In this document: piece by piece, positions 35,899 to 44,614 of the stretch
Numbering within the stretch: position 1 is the stretch's first letter
How the letters are laid out: every line of letters begins with the position of its first letter
From: Actinomycetota bacterium
GTDB lineage: Bacteria > Actinomycetota > Geothermincolia > Geothermincolales > RBG-13-55-18
NCBI GenBank assembly: GCA_014360645.1
Contig: JACIXD010000002.1
Coordinates: forward strand, 124,001-188,000
Reading direction: 5' to 3'
Length of the DNA stretch: 64,000 nt
Notes under the pieces: generated by a model
The model's database searches: none
Told to the model about the DNA's origin: nothing
Seen by the model: only the letters and a program-made list of their open reading frames with translations
Position numbers and translations under genes: made by a program

Positions 35899-37491
35899 CT
35901 ACTCCACGCCGAAGATGTAGTGATATACGGGCTGTCCCCCGTCTATCACCTCCACCTCCAGGCCCCTGCCCTCCAGGAGATCGACGATGGGACCGTGGTC
36001 CAGGCCGCGGGCCTCCTCGCCGATGATCACGCTGACGATCTCGTCTCCCTTCTCCACCATCCTCTCCAGGAGCTCCGTGGCGGCCTGCAGCGCGTCATGC
36101 GAGGCGGAGACGATCTCCCCGCGGAAGAGCCCGATGAACTCCCCCTTCCGTATCTTCCTCTTCTTCACCTTGCTGTCGCGGACCGCCGCCGTCACCGCTC
36201 CCGTCTTCACGCTCCCCAACGCCTCGCCCATCCTATCGCGGTTGTCAGCCAGGTCGCTCCGGGGATCGTAGGCCACCATGGCCGCGAAGCCCTCGGTGAT
36301 GGAGACGGCGGGGATCACCGCCACCTCTTTGGAGGTCAGCTCCCGCGCCTGCTCCGCCGCGGGGATGATGTTCTTGTTGTTGGGGATGAGCAGCACCTTA
36401 TCCTGGGGGAGGCTGTCGATGGCGTCCAGCATCTCCGCCGTGCTGGGGTTCATGCTCTGTCCCCCGTCCACGATGAGGTCCACCCCCATGGAGCGCAGGA
36501 TCTCCTTGATGCCTTCGCCCACCGCCACCGCCACCACGCCGATGGGCTTTTCCCGCGCCGCCGAGCGAGCCGTCCCCGCCTCCTCCACCTGGAGCTTGAG
36601 GTCGGTGATCTCCACGTCCGTGAGGCGGCCCGCGGCCGAGGCCTCCTCGATCACCTTCCCCAGCTCGTCGGTGTGCACGTGCACCCGGTAGAGCCTGTCT
36701 CCCCCCACCACCAGAACCGAGCCGCCCAGGGTGTGCAGCACCTCGCGGAAACGCTTCGCGCGTGAATCCTTGCAGTGCAGCATGAACTGGGCCTCGTAGC
36801 GGTAGTCCTCCCCTTCCGCAGACCCCGGAAGTACGGCCTGCGCCACCTCCTCCTCGACGGCCTCCAGCTCCTCGCCGCTGAGGTAGGCGAGCATGCCCTC
36901 GAAGATGGCCAGCAGTCCCCTTCCTCCCGCATCCACCACGCCGGCGTCCTTGAGCACCGGCAGGAGGTCGGGCGTATGCTCCAAGGTCTCCCTGGCCTTG
37001 ATCACCACGCCGGCCAACCACTCCTGCAGGGAGACTCCGGATCCCCTTAGCTTCTCGCCCTCCTCCGCCGCCTCCCGCACCACGGTGAGGATGGTCCCCT
37101 CCACCGGCTTCATCACCGCGCGGTATGCCACCTCCGAGCCACGGGAAAGGGCGCGGGAGAAAACCTCCACGTCCACGAGGTCGTTCTCCCCCAGCACCTC
37201 GGTCATCCCCTTGAGGATCTGGGAGAGCACCACGCCGGAATTGCCCCTCGCCCCCATGAGGGAACCGCGGGATATGGCCTGGCAGAGGCCTTTCATGTCG
37301 TGATGGTTGGCGCTCCTGACTGCGTCCCTCACCGCCTGCATGGTGAGGAGCATGTTGGTGCCCGTGTCCCCGTCGGGGACCGGGAACACGTTCATGGCGT
37401 TTATCTCTTCCTTGTGGACCCTCAGGGCCTCTATGGCCTTGTCGACCAGCCCGACCAGGTCCCCGGCCCCCAGGCTCTCCAACGACTGCAT
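35899..37491 (-). CDS. fakA: Fatty acid kinase FakA (DAK2/DhaL plus DegV-like domains)
   Basis: Phosphorylates fatty acids bound to FakB. The N-terminal DhaL domain has NVFPVPDGDTGTNM and GARGNSGVVLSQIL; a middle domain follows (VDAGGRGLLAI ... VHVHTDELG); the C-terminal domain starts near IVDGGQSMNPS and ends HYIFGVE. 530 residues, the YloV length. ATG at 37491 has only a weak site and lies 11 bp after the asp23-like stop, suggesting coupling. Confidence 0.94.
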   Translation of the reverse strand: MQSLESLGAGDLVGLVDKAIEALRVHKEEINAMNVFPVPDGDTGTNMLLTMQAVRDAVRSANHHDMKGLCQAISRGSLMGARGNSGVVLSQILKGMTEVLGENDLVDVEVFSRALSRGSEVAYRAVMKPVEGTILTVVREAAEEGEKLRGSGVSLQEWLAGVVIKARETLEHTPDLLPVLKDAGVVDAGGRGLLAIFEGMLAYLSGEELEAVEEEVAQAVLPGSAEGEDYRYEAQFMLHCKDSRAKRFREVLHTLGGSVLVVGGDRLYRVHVHTDELGKVIEEASAAGRLTDVEITDLKLQVEEAGTARSAAREKPIGVVAVAVGEGIKEILRSMGVDLIVDGGQSMNPSTAEMLDAIDSLPQDKVLLIPNNKNIIPAAEQARELTSKEVAVIPAVSITEGFAAMVAYDPRSDLADNRDRMGEALGSVKTGAVTAAVRDSKVKKRKIRKGEFIGLFRGEIVSASHDALQAATELLERMVEKGDEIVSVIIGEEARGLDHGPIVDLLEGRGLEVEVIDGGQPVYHYIFGVE

Positions 37492-37502
37492 GCTAGCCGC
37501 GC

Positions 37503-37868
37503 TCAGTTTGCCCTTACCCCCTGCACGTGCACCTGCACCTCTTCCACCTTGAGCCCCGTGCTGCTCTCCACCATGTACTTGACCTGCTCTATGAGGTTGT
37601 GCGCCACCTCGGCGATGTTGATCCCCGCCTCCACGATGACGTAGAGGTCGAAGCTGACCCCCTCTTCGCGCCGGCGCAGGCGGACTCCCTTGCGCAGCGA
37701 CTCCCTTCCCAGGAGCTCGGCCACGCCCTCGTGAAAGCTCTGGCTGGCCATGCCCACGATGCCGTAACAGCGGGTGCAGGTGAGCCCGGCCAGGTCGGCC
37801 AGCACGTCGTCGCTGATGGTTATCTTTCCCAGCGACTCCCGATCCCTCTCGCGTTCCGCCTCGACCAT
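37503..37868 (-). CDS. Asp23/Gls24-family envelope stress protein
   Basis: 121 residues: ITISDDVLADLAGLTCTRCYG, then FDLYVIVEAGINIAEVAHN, then the KYMVESSTGL segment. The family forms membrane-anchored or cytosolic assemblies linked to cell-wall stress, and YloU commonly precedes YloV (FakA), as here. ATG at 37868 follows AAGGAGG. The upstream frame extension is not family sequence. Confidence 0.93.
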   Translation of the reverse strand: MVEAERERDRESLGKITISDDVLADLAGLTCTRCYGIVGMASQSFHEGVAELLGRESLRKGVRLRRREEGVSFDLYVIVEAGINIAEVAHNLIEQVKYMVESSTGLKVEEVQVHVQGVRAN

Positions 37869-37904
37869 GCCCGCAAGCCTCCTTCCTCCGCCCGGAACAG
37901 AAAG

Positions 37905-37913
37905 ATTATAGCA
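37905..37913 (-). promoter_or_regulatory. Extended -10 promoter of asp23-fakA-recG
   Basis: Minus-strand TGCTATAAT, an extended -10, 36 bp upstream of the ATG. The -35 is poor, as is common with TGn extension. Confidence 0.6.
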
Positions 37914-38114
37914 ACCGCCGGCGACGCAGCACCACAGCTTCCGCGCAAGGGAGGCGCGGGCGGCGCCTGCCGCCGCGGCGTAGGCCGCGTGCGGGCCGAC
38001 CGGCGCGGCGACGCCGCTCTTCGAGGGGACCTTCGGCGCACCGCTTCGAGTAGATTTTTGTTTTTTGGCAACGAAACCTTTTCGTGTTGATTTATTATGA
38101 GTCAATTCGTCGTA

Positions 38115-38143
38115 TTGTAACCACCTGCGGCTTCTGTTAACAT
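38115..38143 (+). promoter_or_regulatory. Promoter of rpmB
   Basis: TTGTAA (38115-38120), a 17-bp spacer, TAACAT (38138-38143), ending 27 bp before the rpmB ATG. It lies in the AT-richer divergent region shared with the asp23-like gene. Confidence 0.65.
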
Positions 38144-38170
38144 ACACCCGTATGTTCGGAGGAGGTATGG

Positions 38171-38356
38171 ATGTCCAGGATATGCGAGATCTGCGGGAAA
38201 AAGCCCGGTTTCGGGTTTAACATCAGCCACTCACACCGCAAGACCAAGCGCAGGTGGAACCCCAACATCCAGAAGGTCAGGACGGTGGTGGACGGAAAGC
38301 CCGCCCGCATCAACGTGTGCACCAAGTGCATGAAGGCGGGGAAGGTGAGCAGGTAG
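38171..38356 (+). CDS. rpmB: 50S ribosomal protein L28
   Basis: 61 residues. Starts [15 protein letters not shown], then [16 protein letters not shown], ending KVSR. It has a zinc-binding CxxC pair (CEIC) and a second (CTKC), the Cys-plus form of L28. ATG at 38171 follows GGAGGAGGTATGG. It is divergent from asp23-fakA-recG, a conserved arrangement. Confidence 0.97.
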   Translation: MSRICEICGKKPGFGFNISHSHRKTKRRWNPNIQKVRTVVDGKPARINVCTKCMKAGKVSR

Positions 38357-38741
38357 GCGCGCAGGTTCCGCGCCTTTGACCTTCGATCTTACCGCAACGG
38401 CAGCTCCCGTGGGGGGGCCGCGCGGCGGGGATGGAGAAGACACGCGCACCCGTGGGGGGTTCGACAACGACTTCAGGGCAACGGCAGCTCCCGTGGGGGG
38501 CCGCGCGCAGCCGGAGACAACGCGGGCAAGAAAGCGCACATGAGATGACTCTCCCGGCAACGCCCCCTCCATACCCGGGGTGATCGTGGCGGCGCCTGCC
38601 GCGGACGGGGTCACGGGCCCGGTGGTGAGCCCGGTCGGTAACCCGGACCTGCGGCAGGTATGATCCGTATGGGAACAAGGGAGGAAGAACAGGAGTACGC
38701 CGCGCCGCGGCGCGGTGTCCGCGGGGAGAAAGGATGAGGGG
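38357..38741. other. Gap after rpmB with short repeats
   Basis: About 385 bp, no gene supported. It begins with a segment containing GACCTTCGATCTTACC, then a repeated GC-rich motif at 38394 and 38478 (see repeat entry). No T-run terminator for rpmB was seen. Confidence 0.5.
38394..38506. repeat. Two GC-rich direct repeats of about 30 bp
   Basis: GCAACGGCAGCTCCCGTG followed by a G run and CCGCGCG occurs at 38394-38424 and 38478-38507, 84 bp apart; a third partial copy (CACCCGTGGGGGG) lies between them. Confidence 0.75.
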
Positions 38742-39557
38742 ATGAAGGATCTCAGGGGCAAGGTGGTCCTGGTCACCGGAGCGGCCCGGGGCATGGGAAA
38801 GCTGCACGCCGCCAACTTCTGCCGCGAGGGCTGCCGCGTGATCATGACCGACATCGACGAGGCCGAGCTCGACCGCGCCGCGGAAGAGCTGAGGGGAAAG
38901 GGCGGGGAGGTCTACGCCTACCGCCACGACGTGTCGAGCCGCGAGGACTGCTTCGCGGTGGTGGAGAAGGCGGTTCGCGAGGTGGGCCCCATCGACGTGC
39001 TGGTGAACAACGCAGGGGTCACCGAATGCAGGGCCGTCCTGGACCTCTCCGAGCAGGCGGTCAGACGCATGATGGAGGTAAACTACTACGGGTACGTGTG
39101 GATGATGCAGGCGGTGGTCCCGGACATGGTGCGGCGCGCCAGCGGACACGTGGTGAACATCTGCTCCGTGGCCGGCAAGACGGGCACCGCCAGGATGGGC
39201 GGCTACTGCGCCACCAAGTTCGCCAACATCGGTATCACCGACAGCATCCGTATGGAGCTGCGGGGGAGCGGGGTCGATTTCACCATCGTCAACCCGGGCT
39301 ACGTGGCCACCGGGATGTTCGAGGGCGGTAAGCCCCCCATCATCACCCGCTGGCAGGACCCCCAGAAGGTGGCCGACGTGGTGCTGGAGGCGGTGAAGAA
39401 GAACAAGGCCGAGGTCTGCGTGCCCCGCTTCGACGTGTGGCTGGTGGCCTTTCTGCGGGGCCTGTGCATGCCCAGGCTACTGGACTTCATCTTCCACCTC
39501 ACCAGGGTTGACAGGTCCATGGACAACTGGTGCCGGGTGGGCGACCGCCCCTTCTGA
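38742..39557 (+). CDS. Short-chain dehydrogenase/reductase
   Basis: 271 residues of the classical SDR family. NAD(P) motif TGAARGMGK; NNAG; catalytic Ser in NICSVAGKTG and Tyr/Lys in GGYCATKFA; NPGYVATGM. The C terminus is extended and hydrophobic (VWLVAFLRGLC), as in acyl-acting or lipid SDRs. Substrate not determinable. ATG at 38742 follows AAAGGATGAGGGG; ATG-like starts just upstream would add nine residues. Confidence 0.92.
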   Translation: MKDLRGKVVLVTGAARGMGKLHAANFCREGCRVIMTDIDEAELDRAAEELRGKGGEVYAYRHDVSSREDCFAVVEKAVREVGPIDVLVNNAGVTECRAVLDLSEQAVRRMMEVNYYGYVWMMQAVVPDMVRRASGHVVNICSVAGKTGTARMGGYCATKFANIGITDSIRMELRGSGVDFTIVNPGYVATGMFEGGKPPIITRWQDPQKVADVVLEAVKKNKAEVCVPRFDVWLVAFLRGLCMPRLLDFIFHLTRVDRSMDNWCRVGDRPF

Positions 39558-39635
39558 CGGGCGGATCGGCACGCCCCGGCCTCCCTCCGCCGTGGTCGGT
39601 TTTGGCCCTCGCGATGCCGGCTATGCCCGGCGCAC

Positions 39636-39673
39636 GCAACGGGGGCGGCGGCTTTTCGCCCCGCCCCCGTTGC
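39636..39673. terminator. Large GC hairpin between convergent genes
   Basis: GCAACGGGGGCGG at 39636-39648 pairs with CCGCCCCCGTTGC at 39661-39673 around a 12-base loop. It lies between the SDR (plus) and lipoprotein (minus) genes. Neither side has a T-run, so it is a terminator-like stem rather than a classical intrinsic terminator. Confidence 0.5.
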
Positions 39674-39734
39674 GCCAGGCCTTGCCCCCTCCGCCGCGCC
39701 ATCCCTACTGCGGCGGAGGGTAGGAAGCCGTCCG

Positions 39735-40325
39735 TCAGGACTCGAGCTTCTTGTCCAGCTTGATCTGCTCCGCCTCCTTCATCAGCTTATCGATGTCGTC
39801 CCCCAACTCCTGGAGCATGGTCATCTCCTCGCTCTCCATCATCATGGAGATGAGGTCCACCTGCTGCCCCTGGGCCAGGGCGATGAGGGTATCGCTGAGC
39901 TTAGCCAGCAGGGTCTGGGCCGCCGCCAGCTGCTTCTTCATCAGCTCGATGGCCTCCATCATCTTGGCGGCATAGTCCTTGTAGTCCTGCACGCCTTCCA
40001 GGCCGTTTATCTTCTTGTACTCGGCATAGGCGGCATCGATGTTTTTCCCGATGGCCGCGAAGGTCTCCTCGAACTCCTTCTTCAGGGCCTCCCCCATCTC
40101 CCCGGTGAAGGCGGAATAATCTCCACCGATGGCTTTGGTGGCTATCTCGGTCTGCTTCTCCTCCAGCCCTTCCCAGGTGGTCTCCACGGCATCGATGTAC
40201 TCGTCGCCCTTCTTCATGTACGACTTGGCCTCGTCCTTGTTCTTGTCACCGCCGCAGCCGGCGACGAAGGCCAGCGTGGAAAGGCATAACGCGGCGATGA
40301 GCCCGGCGACCAGCAGTTTCTTCAT
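39735..40325 (-). CDS. Predicted lipoprotein, helical, function unknown
   Basis: 196 residues. Signal peptide MKKLLVAGLIAALCLSTLAF with lipobox VAGC (Cys about 24). After a Lys/Asp-rich linker the mature part is mostly helical, rich in Lys, Glu and Met, without recognised domain. ATG at 40325 follows AAGGAGGTAGAGAGG. A TATAAT (plus strand 40381-40386) lies about 55 bp upstream. Composition is less GC-rich than neighbours, consistent with high expression or different origin. Confidence 0.85.
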   Translation of the reverse strand: MKKLLVAGLIAALCLSTLAFVAGCGGDKNKDEAKSYMKKGDEYIDAVETTWEGLEEKQTEIATKAIGGDYSAFTGEMGEALKKEFEETFAAIGKNIDAAYAEYKKINGLEGVQDYKDYAAKMMEAIELMKKQLAAAQTLLAKLSDTLIALAQGQQVDLISMMMESEEMTMLQELGDDIDKLMKEAEQIKLDKKLES

Positions 40326-40510
40326 CCTCTCTACCTCCTTCTACCCGTCAACGGTCCCTCCCACAAACACTACTCGGTATATTATATTCCATCCTTGTTG
40401 CCCTTATCCCTTTTACGTGCATGATCTGAGGCCCTACATCTTATGCGCGTTCCAGCGCCCACTCCACCGGCCGGCCCCATGCGTCCGCCACGTCCCCGCC
40501 GCCGGCTCCC

Positions 40511-41293
40511 TCAACGGGAAGGATGGACGGGGCCCCGCCCGCGCCCCAGGCGCAGGGAGTTCGCGAGGGCGCGCAGGGTGTCCTCCCTGGCTCCCGCCGC
40601 CGCGCGGTCAGGCGGCTCTCCCCGCGCCAGCCGCGTCGCCAGGGCGGCGGAATACACGCATCCCGTGCCGTGGTCATCGGACGTCTCAACCCTGGGTCCC
40701 CTGAACTCCAGCATGCGCCTCCCGTCGTAGTACACGTCCACCGTCTCTCCTCCCGGCAGATGCCCCCCCTTCACCACCACGTGGCGCGGCCCCAGGCGGA
40801 GCAGAGCCCGTGCCGCCTCGTGCATCTCCTCAAGGCCCGCGACGGGGAAACCCGCGAACTCCTCGGCCTCCGGGAGGTTGGGGGTGAAAAAGGCCGCCAG
40901 GGGGAGAAGGCGCTCCACCAAAGCCTCCTTCCCTTCCTCATCCAGCAGGGGATGCCCGCTGGAGGAGAGGAGGACGGGATCCACCACCAGGTCCGCCGCG
41001 CCCCGGCCCGCCAGGGTCGTGGCGACCGCCCGCACCACCTCCGCGTTGGCGAGCATGCCCGTCTTTATGGCCGCCACCTCGAAGTCCTCCAGCACCGCCA
41101 GCATCTGCGAGACCACCACTGGGGCGGGAATGTCGTAGCGCTCGAGCACTCCCTTGGTGTTCTGGGAGGTGACGCTGGTGACCGCGCATGCCCCGTGGGC
41201 ACCCAGGGCGTAGATGGTCTTGAGGTCCGCTTGGATACCGGCACCCCCTCCGGAATCGGAACCCGCCACCGTGAGCACCACGGGAAGGATCAC
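40511..41293 (-). CDS. thiD: Hydroxymethylpyrimidine/phosphomethylpyrimidine kinase
   Basis: Two-step phosphorylation of HMP to HMP-PP for thiamin. Visible are TVAGSDSGGGAGIQADLK, TSVTSQNT, KTGMLANAE, TPNLPEAEEFAG and TSDDHGTGC with the catalytic Asp/Gly/Cys. 260 residues from the GTG at 41293 with GGGAGG upstream; an upstream frame lacks one. Downstream of thiL by 223 bp, it is the last gene of the thiamin group. Confidence 0.95.
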   Translation of the reverse strand: MILPVVLTVAGSDSGGGAGIQADLKTIYALGAHGACAVTSVTSQNTKGVLERYDIPAPVVVSQMLAVLEDFEVAAIKTGMLANAEVVRAVATTLAGRGAADLVVDPVLLSSSGHPLLDEEGKEALVERLLPLAAFFTPNLPEAEEFAGFPVAGLEEMHEAARALLRLGPRHVVVKGGHLPGGETVDVYYDGRRMLEFRGPRVETSDDHGTGCVYSAALATRLARGEPPDRAAAGAREDTLRALANSLRLGRGRGPVHPSR

Positions 41294-41516
41294 CGCATGC
41301 CTCCCGCATATATCGGCAGCTCGAGCCAGGGGGCGGCGGGCACCCGACACGCGCTTCTTCGACGTCCCGGACGGGAGGGCGGACGGCGGTGCCGTGCATG
41401 GGCCTCGGCTCGCGCGTCCGCGGGAAGCGACCGCTCTCCTTTCCGGTAAGAGCGCGTCCGCTGTCCGCGCGGCAAGGCAACCCGCACGATACGCGACGCC
41501 CCCGCCTCCTCGCTCC

Positions 41517-42503
41517 TCATCCCCCGGGCTCCCGGAAATGTTCGTAGCCCCATCGCCCGGGGCGTACCCGCCTTCCCTCGCGGTCCACCAACTCCACCCC
41601 TTCCCCGGAGATGATGTCGCCGATGACCGTCAGTCCCGCGTCGCCCGCCAGCCCCTCCAGGACCTCCGCGTCGGCGACCACCAGGAGCTCGTAGTCCTCA
41701 CCGGCGCCGAGGGCGGCTTCCAGCGCCTCCTCGCCCATGCGGCCGGCGGCCTGCCACGCCTGCGGTGATATGGGAATATTATCCATCACGATCCTGGCTC
41801 CCACCCCGCTTTCCTCGCAGACATGCCCCAGGTCTCGCAGTAGGCCGTCGCTGATGTCTATGGCCGCCGAGGCCCCCGCCTCCAGGGCCATCCTCCCCTC
41901 GCGCAGCCGGGGACGGGGATAGAGGTGACGAACGGCGCAGAAGTCGTCCGTGTCTCCGCCTTCCATCAGCAGCTTCATCCCCAGGCCGGAATCCCCCAGG
42001 GTACCGGTCACCGCCACCGCCTGTCCGGGCCGAGCCCCGCCGCGGGCGAGGAACCTCCCCTCCGGTAGGGTCCCCACCAGGGACACGGAGATGAAGAGAT
42101 GCCGCGGGGAGGTCACCACGTCCCCACCCACCACCGCGCATCCGAACTCCTCTCCGCAGTCGCGCAGTCCGCGGTACAGCTCCTCCACCGCCTCGGCCTC
42201 CAGGTCCCCCCTCAGCCCCAGCACCACCAGCGCGTAGGCGGGAGTCCCTCCGCCCATGGCCGCGAGGTCGGAGAGGTTGACCGCCAGCGCCTTGTATCCC
42301 AGGGAATGCCAGGGGGTATAGGCGAGGTCGAAATGCACGCCCTCCACCATGGCGTCGGCGGTGTAGGCGAAGCTCCCGCCGCCTCGCGCGGCGAAGACGG
42401 CGGCGTCGTCGCCGACCCCCAGCACCATGCCCTCCAGCGCGGAATCAAGCCCGCGCCGCAGCTCCGCGATGAGCCCGAACTCCCCCAGCTCCTCCAGACG
42501 CAT
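41517..42503 (-). CDS. thiL: Thiamin-monophosphate kinase
   Basis: Phosphorylates TMP to thiamin diphosphate. GVGDDAAVF, TADAMVEGVHFDL, NLSDLAAMGG, VVGGDVV, ISDGLLRDLGH and GAGEDYELL are visible. 328 residues. ATG at 42503 follows GGAGGTGGAGAGA; a GTG nine bases earlier is the alternative. Sits between thiC and thiD. Confidence 0.96.
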   Translation of the reverse strand: MRLEELGEFGLIAELRRGLDSALEGMVLGVGDDAAVFAARGGGSFAYTADAMVEGVHFDLAYTPWHSLGYKALAVNLSDLAAMGGGTPAYALVVLGLRGDLEAEAVEELYRGLRDCGEEFGCAVVGGDVVTSPRHLFISVSLVGTLPEGRFLARGGARPGQAVAVTGTLGDSGLGMKLLMEGGDTDDFCAVRHLYPRPRLREGRMALEAGASAAIDISDGLLRDLGHVCEESGVGARIVMDNIPISPQAWQAAGRMGEEALEAALGAGEDYELLVVADAEVLEGLAGDAGLTVIGDIISGEGVELVDREGRRVRPGRWGYEHFREPGG

Positions 42504-42547
42504 TCTCTCCACCTCCGGCTACCCCTGCTTCGCGCGGAGCGCGATCC

Positions 42548-43861
42548 TCAATCGCAGGCGGGCGCCTCCTCGCGTCCCAGGTACTCGGCTATGAAGCGCA
42601 TGGCGCAGAAATCCCCGCACATGGTGCACGCCCTCTCTCCCTCCACCTGGCGTTCCCCGAACAGGCGGCGCGCCTTCACCGGGTCCAGGGCGAGGCGCAA
42701 CTGCTCCTCCCAGTCCAGCCCTTTCCTGGCGCGGCTCATCTCCAGGTCCCAGGCGCGTGCGCCGGGAAGACCTCGCGCGAGGTCGGCGGCGTGTCCCGCG
42801 ATGCGGGTGACCACCACCCCCTCCCTCACATCATCCGCCGTGGGCAACCCCAGGTGCTCACGCGGCGTGACGTAGCATAGGAAATCGGCGCCCGCGAGGG
42901 CGGCCAGCGCCCCCCCGATGGCCGCCGCGATGTGGTCGTATCCCGCCGCCACGTCGGTGACCAGGGGACCCAGCACATAGAAGGGCGCGCCGCGCGTGAT
43001 GGCCTTGGCCATGCGCACGTTGGCCTCCACCTGGTGGAGTGGGATATGGCCGGGCCCTTCCACCATGCACTGCACGCCGGCCTCGCGGCAGCGGCGCACC
43101 AGCTCGCCCAGCACCACCAGCTCCGCCAGCTGCGCGGCGTCGCTGGCGTCCTCGATGCACCCCGGGCGCAGGCCGTCGCCCAGGGAGAGGGTCACCTCGT
43201 GCCGGCGCGCTATCTCCAGCAGGCGGTCGAAGTCCTCGTAGAGGGGGTTCTCCTCCTGGTTGTGGAGTATCCATCCTGCGAGGAAGGCCCCCCCGCGGCT
43301 CACGATGTCCGCCACGCGCGGGTTGGCCTTGAGGGCCTCCAGCACCCCGGAGGTGACCCCACAGTGCACGGTGATGAAATCCACCCCCGAAGCGCAGTGG
43401 TCCTCCACGGCGCGGAAGATATCCTCGGCCTTCATGGCCACGATGCTCCCCCGCTCCTCCTGGGCTCTCACCGCCGCCTGGTAGATGGGCACCGTGCCCA
43501 CGGGAACAGGAGAGGCGCTCACCACGGCCCTCCTCACCTCGTCGATGGGGCCGCCCGTGGAGAGGTCCATGACCGCATCGGCGCCCGCCTCCACCGCCGC
43601 CCTCAGCTTTTCCAGCTCCTCTCCGATGGTGGCGTAGTCGCTGGAGGTCCCGAGGTTGGCGTTCACCTTGGTGCGGGAGCCGCCGCCCACCACGCATGGC
43701 CTCCGCAGGGGCCGGGCACGGTTCGCCGGGATCACCGCCCTCCCCTCCAGCAGGGCCTGCGCCAGGGCTTCCTTCTCCATGCCCTCCTCCGCCGCCAGCC
43801 TCTCCAGGAGGGAGACCTCCTCGCCCGCCCTCAGACGGTCCAAAAGCGTCTTCTCTAACAC
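42548..43861 (-). CDS. thiC: Phosphomethylpyrimidine synthase
   Basis: Radical-SAM enzyme turning AIR into HMP-P. Visible are VNANLGTSSDY, LSTGG, VHCGVT, GDGLRPGC, EGPGHIP and the C-terminal [4Fe-4S] motif CTMCGDFC. 437 residues, the shorter anaerobe-type N terminus compared with about 630 in E. coli. GTG start at 43861 follows GGAGGTAGAGAC and lies a few bases after the thiE stop. Confidence 0.97.
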   Translation of the reverse strand: MLEKTLLDRLRAGEEVSLLERLAAEEGMEKEALAQALLEGRAVIPANRARPLRRPCVVGGGSRTKVNANLGTSSDYATIGEELEKLRAAVEAGADAVMDLSTGGPIDEVRRAVVSASPVPVGTVPIYQAAVRAQEERGSIVAMKAEDIFRAVEDHCASGVDFITVHCGVTSGVLEALKANPRVADIVSRGGAFLAGWILHNQEENPLYEDFDRLLEIARRHEVTLSLGDGLRPGCIEDASDAAQLAELVVLGELVRRCREAGVQCMVEGPGHIPLHQVEANVRMAKAITRGAPFYVLGPLVTDVAAGYDHIAAAIGGALAALAGADFLCYVTPREHLGLPTADDVREGVVVTRIAGHAADLARGLPGARAWDLEMSRARKGLDWEEQLRLALDPVKARRLFGERQVEGERACTMCGDFCAMRFIAEYLGREEAPACD

Positions 43862-43865
43862 GTCT

Positions 43866-44513
43866 CTACCTCCCTACGCGGTGGGCATCCACGATCCCGC
43901 GCAGGCGCTCCACCGCCATCTCCATGTTATCCGCGGCGCTCACCGCCGAGATCACCGCGATACCGTCGGCGCCGGCCTCCAGGACCCGGGCGGCGTTCGA
44001 GGCATCGATGCCTCCTATAGCCACGAGGGGGAGGTCGACCGCCTCCCTGATCCTCCTCAAGCCCTCTATGCCCACGGGTTCGCCTGCATCCGGCTTGGTG
44101 GGGGTGGCGAAGACCGGGCCCACCCCGATATAATCCGCTCCCGCCGCGCGAGCTTCCAGGGCCTCCTCCACCGTGCCCGCCGATACTCCCAGGACCATGT
44201 CCTCCCCCACCAGGCGCCGCGCTGCCGCGGGTGGCAGGTCATCCTGCCCGACGTGCACCCCGTGGGCCTCGCAGGCAAGCGCCACATCCACGCGGTCGTT
44301 TACCAGGAAAAGGCAGCCCCTCCCGGCGGCCCGCACCAAGGAGGCCACCTCTCCGGCCAGGCGCAGCAGCTCCCTTCCCCCCGCCTCCTTGTCTCGCAGC
44401 TGCACGGCGTCCGCCCCTCCCCGCAGCGCCGCCCGGGCGACATCGAGATGATCGATCCCCCGCCCGGGGTCGCGGCAGGTTATCACGTAGAGCCCCAGCT
44501 TCACCCGCCTCAT
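43866..44513 (-). CDS. thiE: Thiamin-phosphate synthase
   Basis: Joins HMP-PP and thiazole-P to TMP. TIM barrel with VQLRDKEAGGRELL, LFLVNDRVDVALA, GVHVGQDDL, GVSAGTVEEA, DYIGVGPVFAT and AIGGI. 215 residues. ATG at 44513 follows GGAGGCGGATGTAG. Lies between thi4 and thiC. Confidence 0.96.
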   Translation of the reverse strand: MRRVKLGLYVITCRDPGRGIDHLDVARAALRGGADAVQLRDKEAGGRELLRLAGEVASLVRAAGRGCLFLVNDRVDVALACEAHGVHVGQDDLPPAAARRLVGEDMVLGVSAGTVEEALEARAAGADYIGVGPVFATPTKPDAGEPVGIEGLRRIREAVDLPLVAIGGIDASNAARVLEAGADGIAVISAVSAADNMEMAVERLRGIVDAHRVGR

Positions 44514-44614
44514 CTACATCCGCCTCCCATATACTTCCTCTTTCCTCTCCTCTCGCCCCTTTTCCCCGCCCCTCCGCGGCATGCCGAGGGGGCATTCGCT
44601 CGAGTCCGGGCCCA

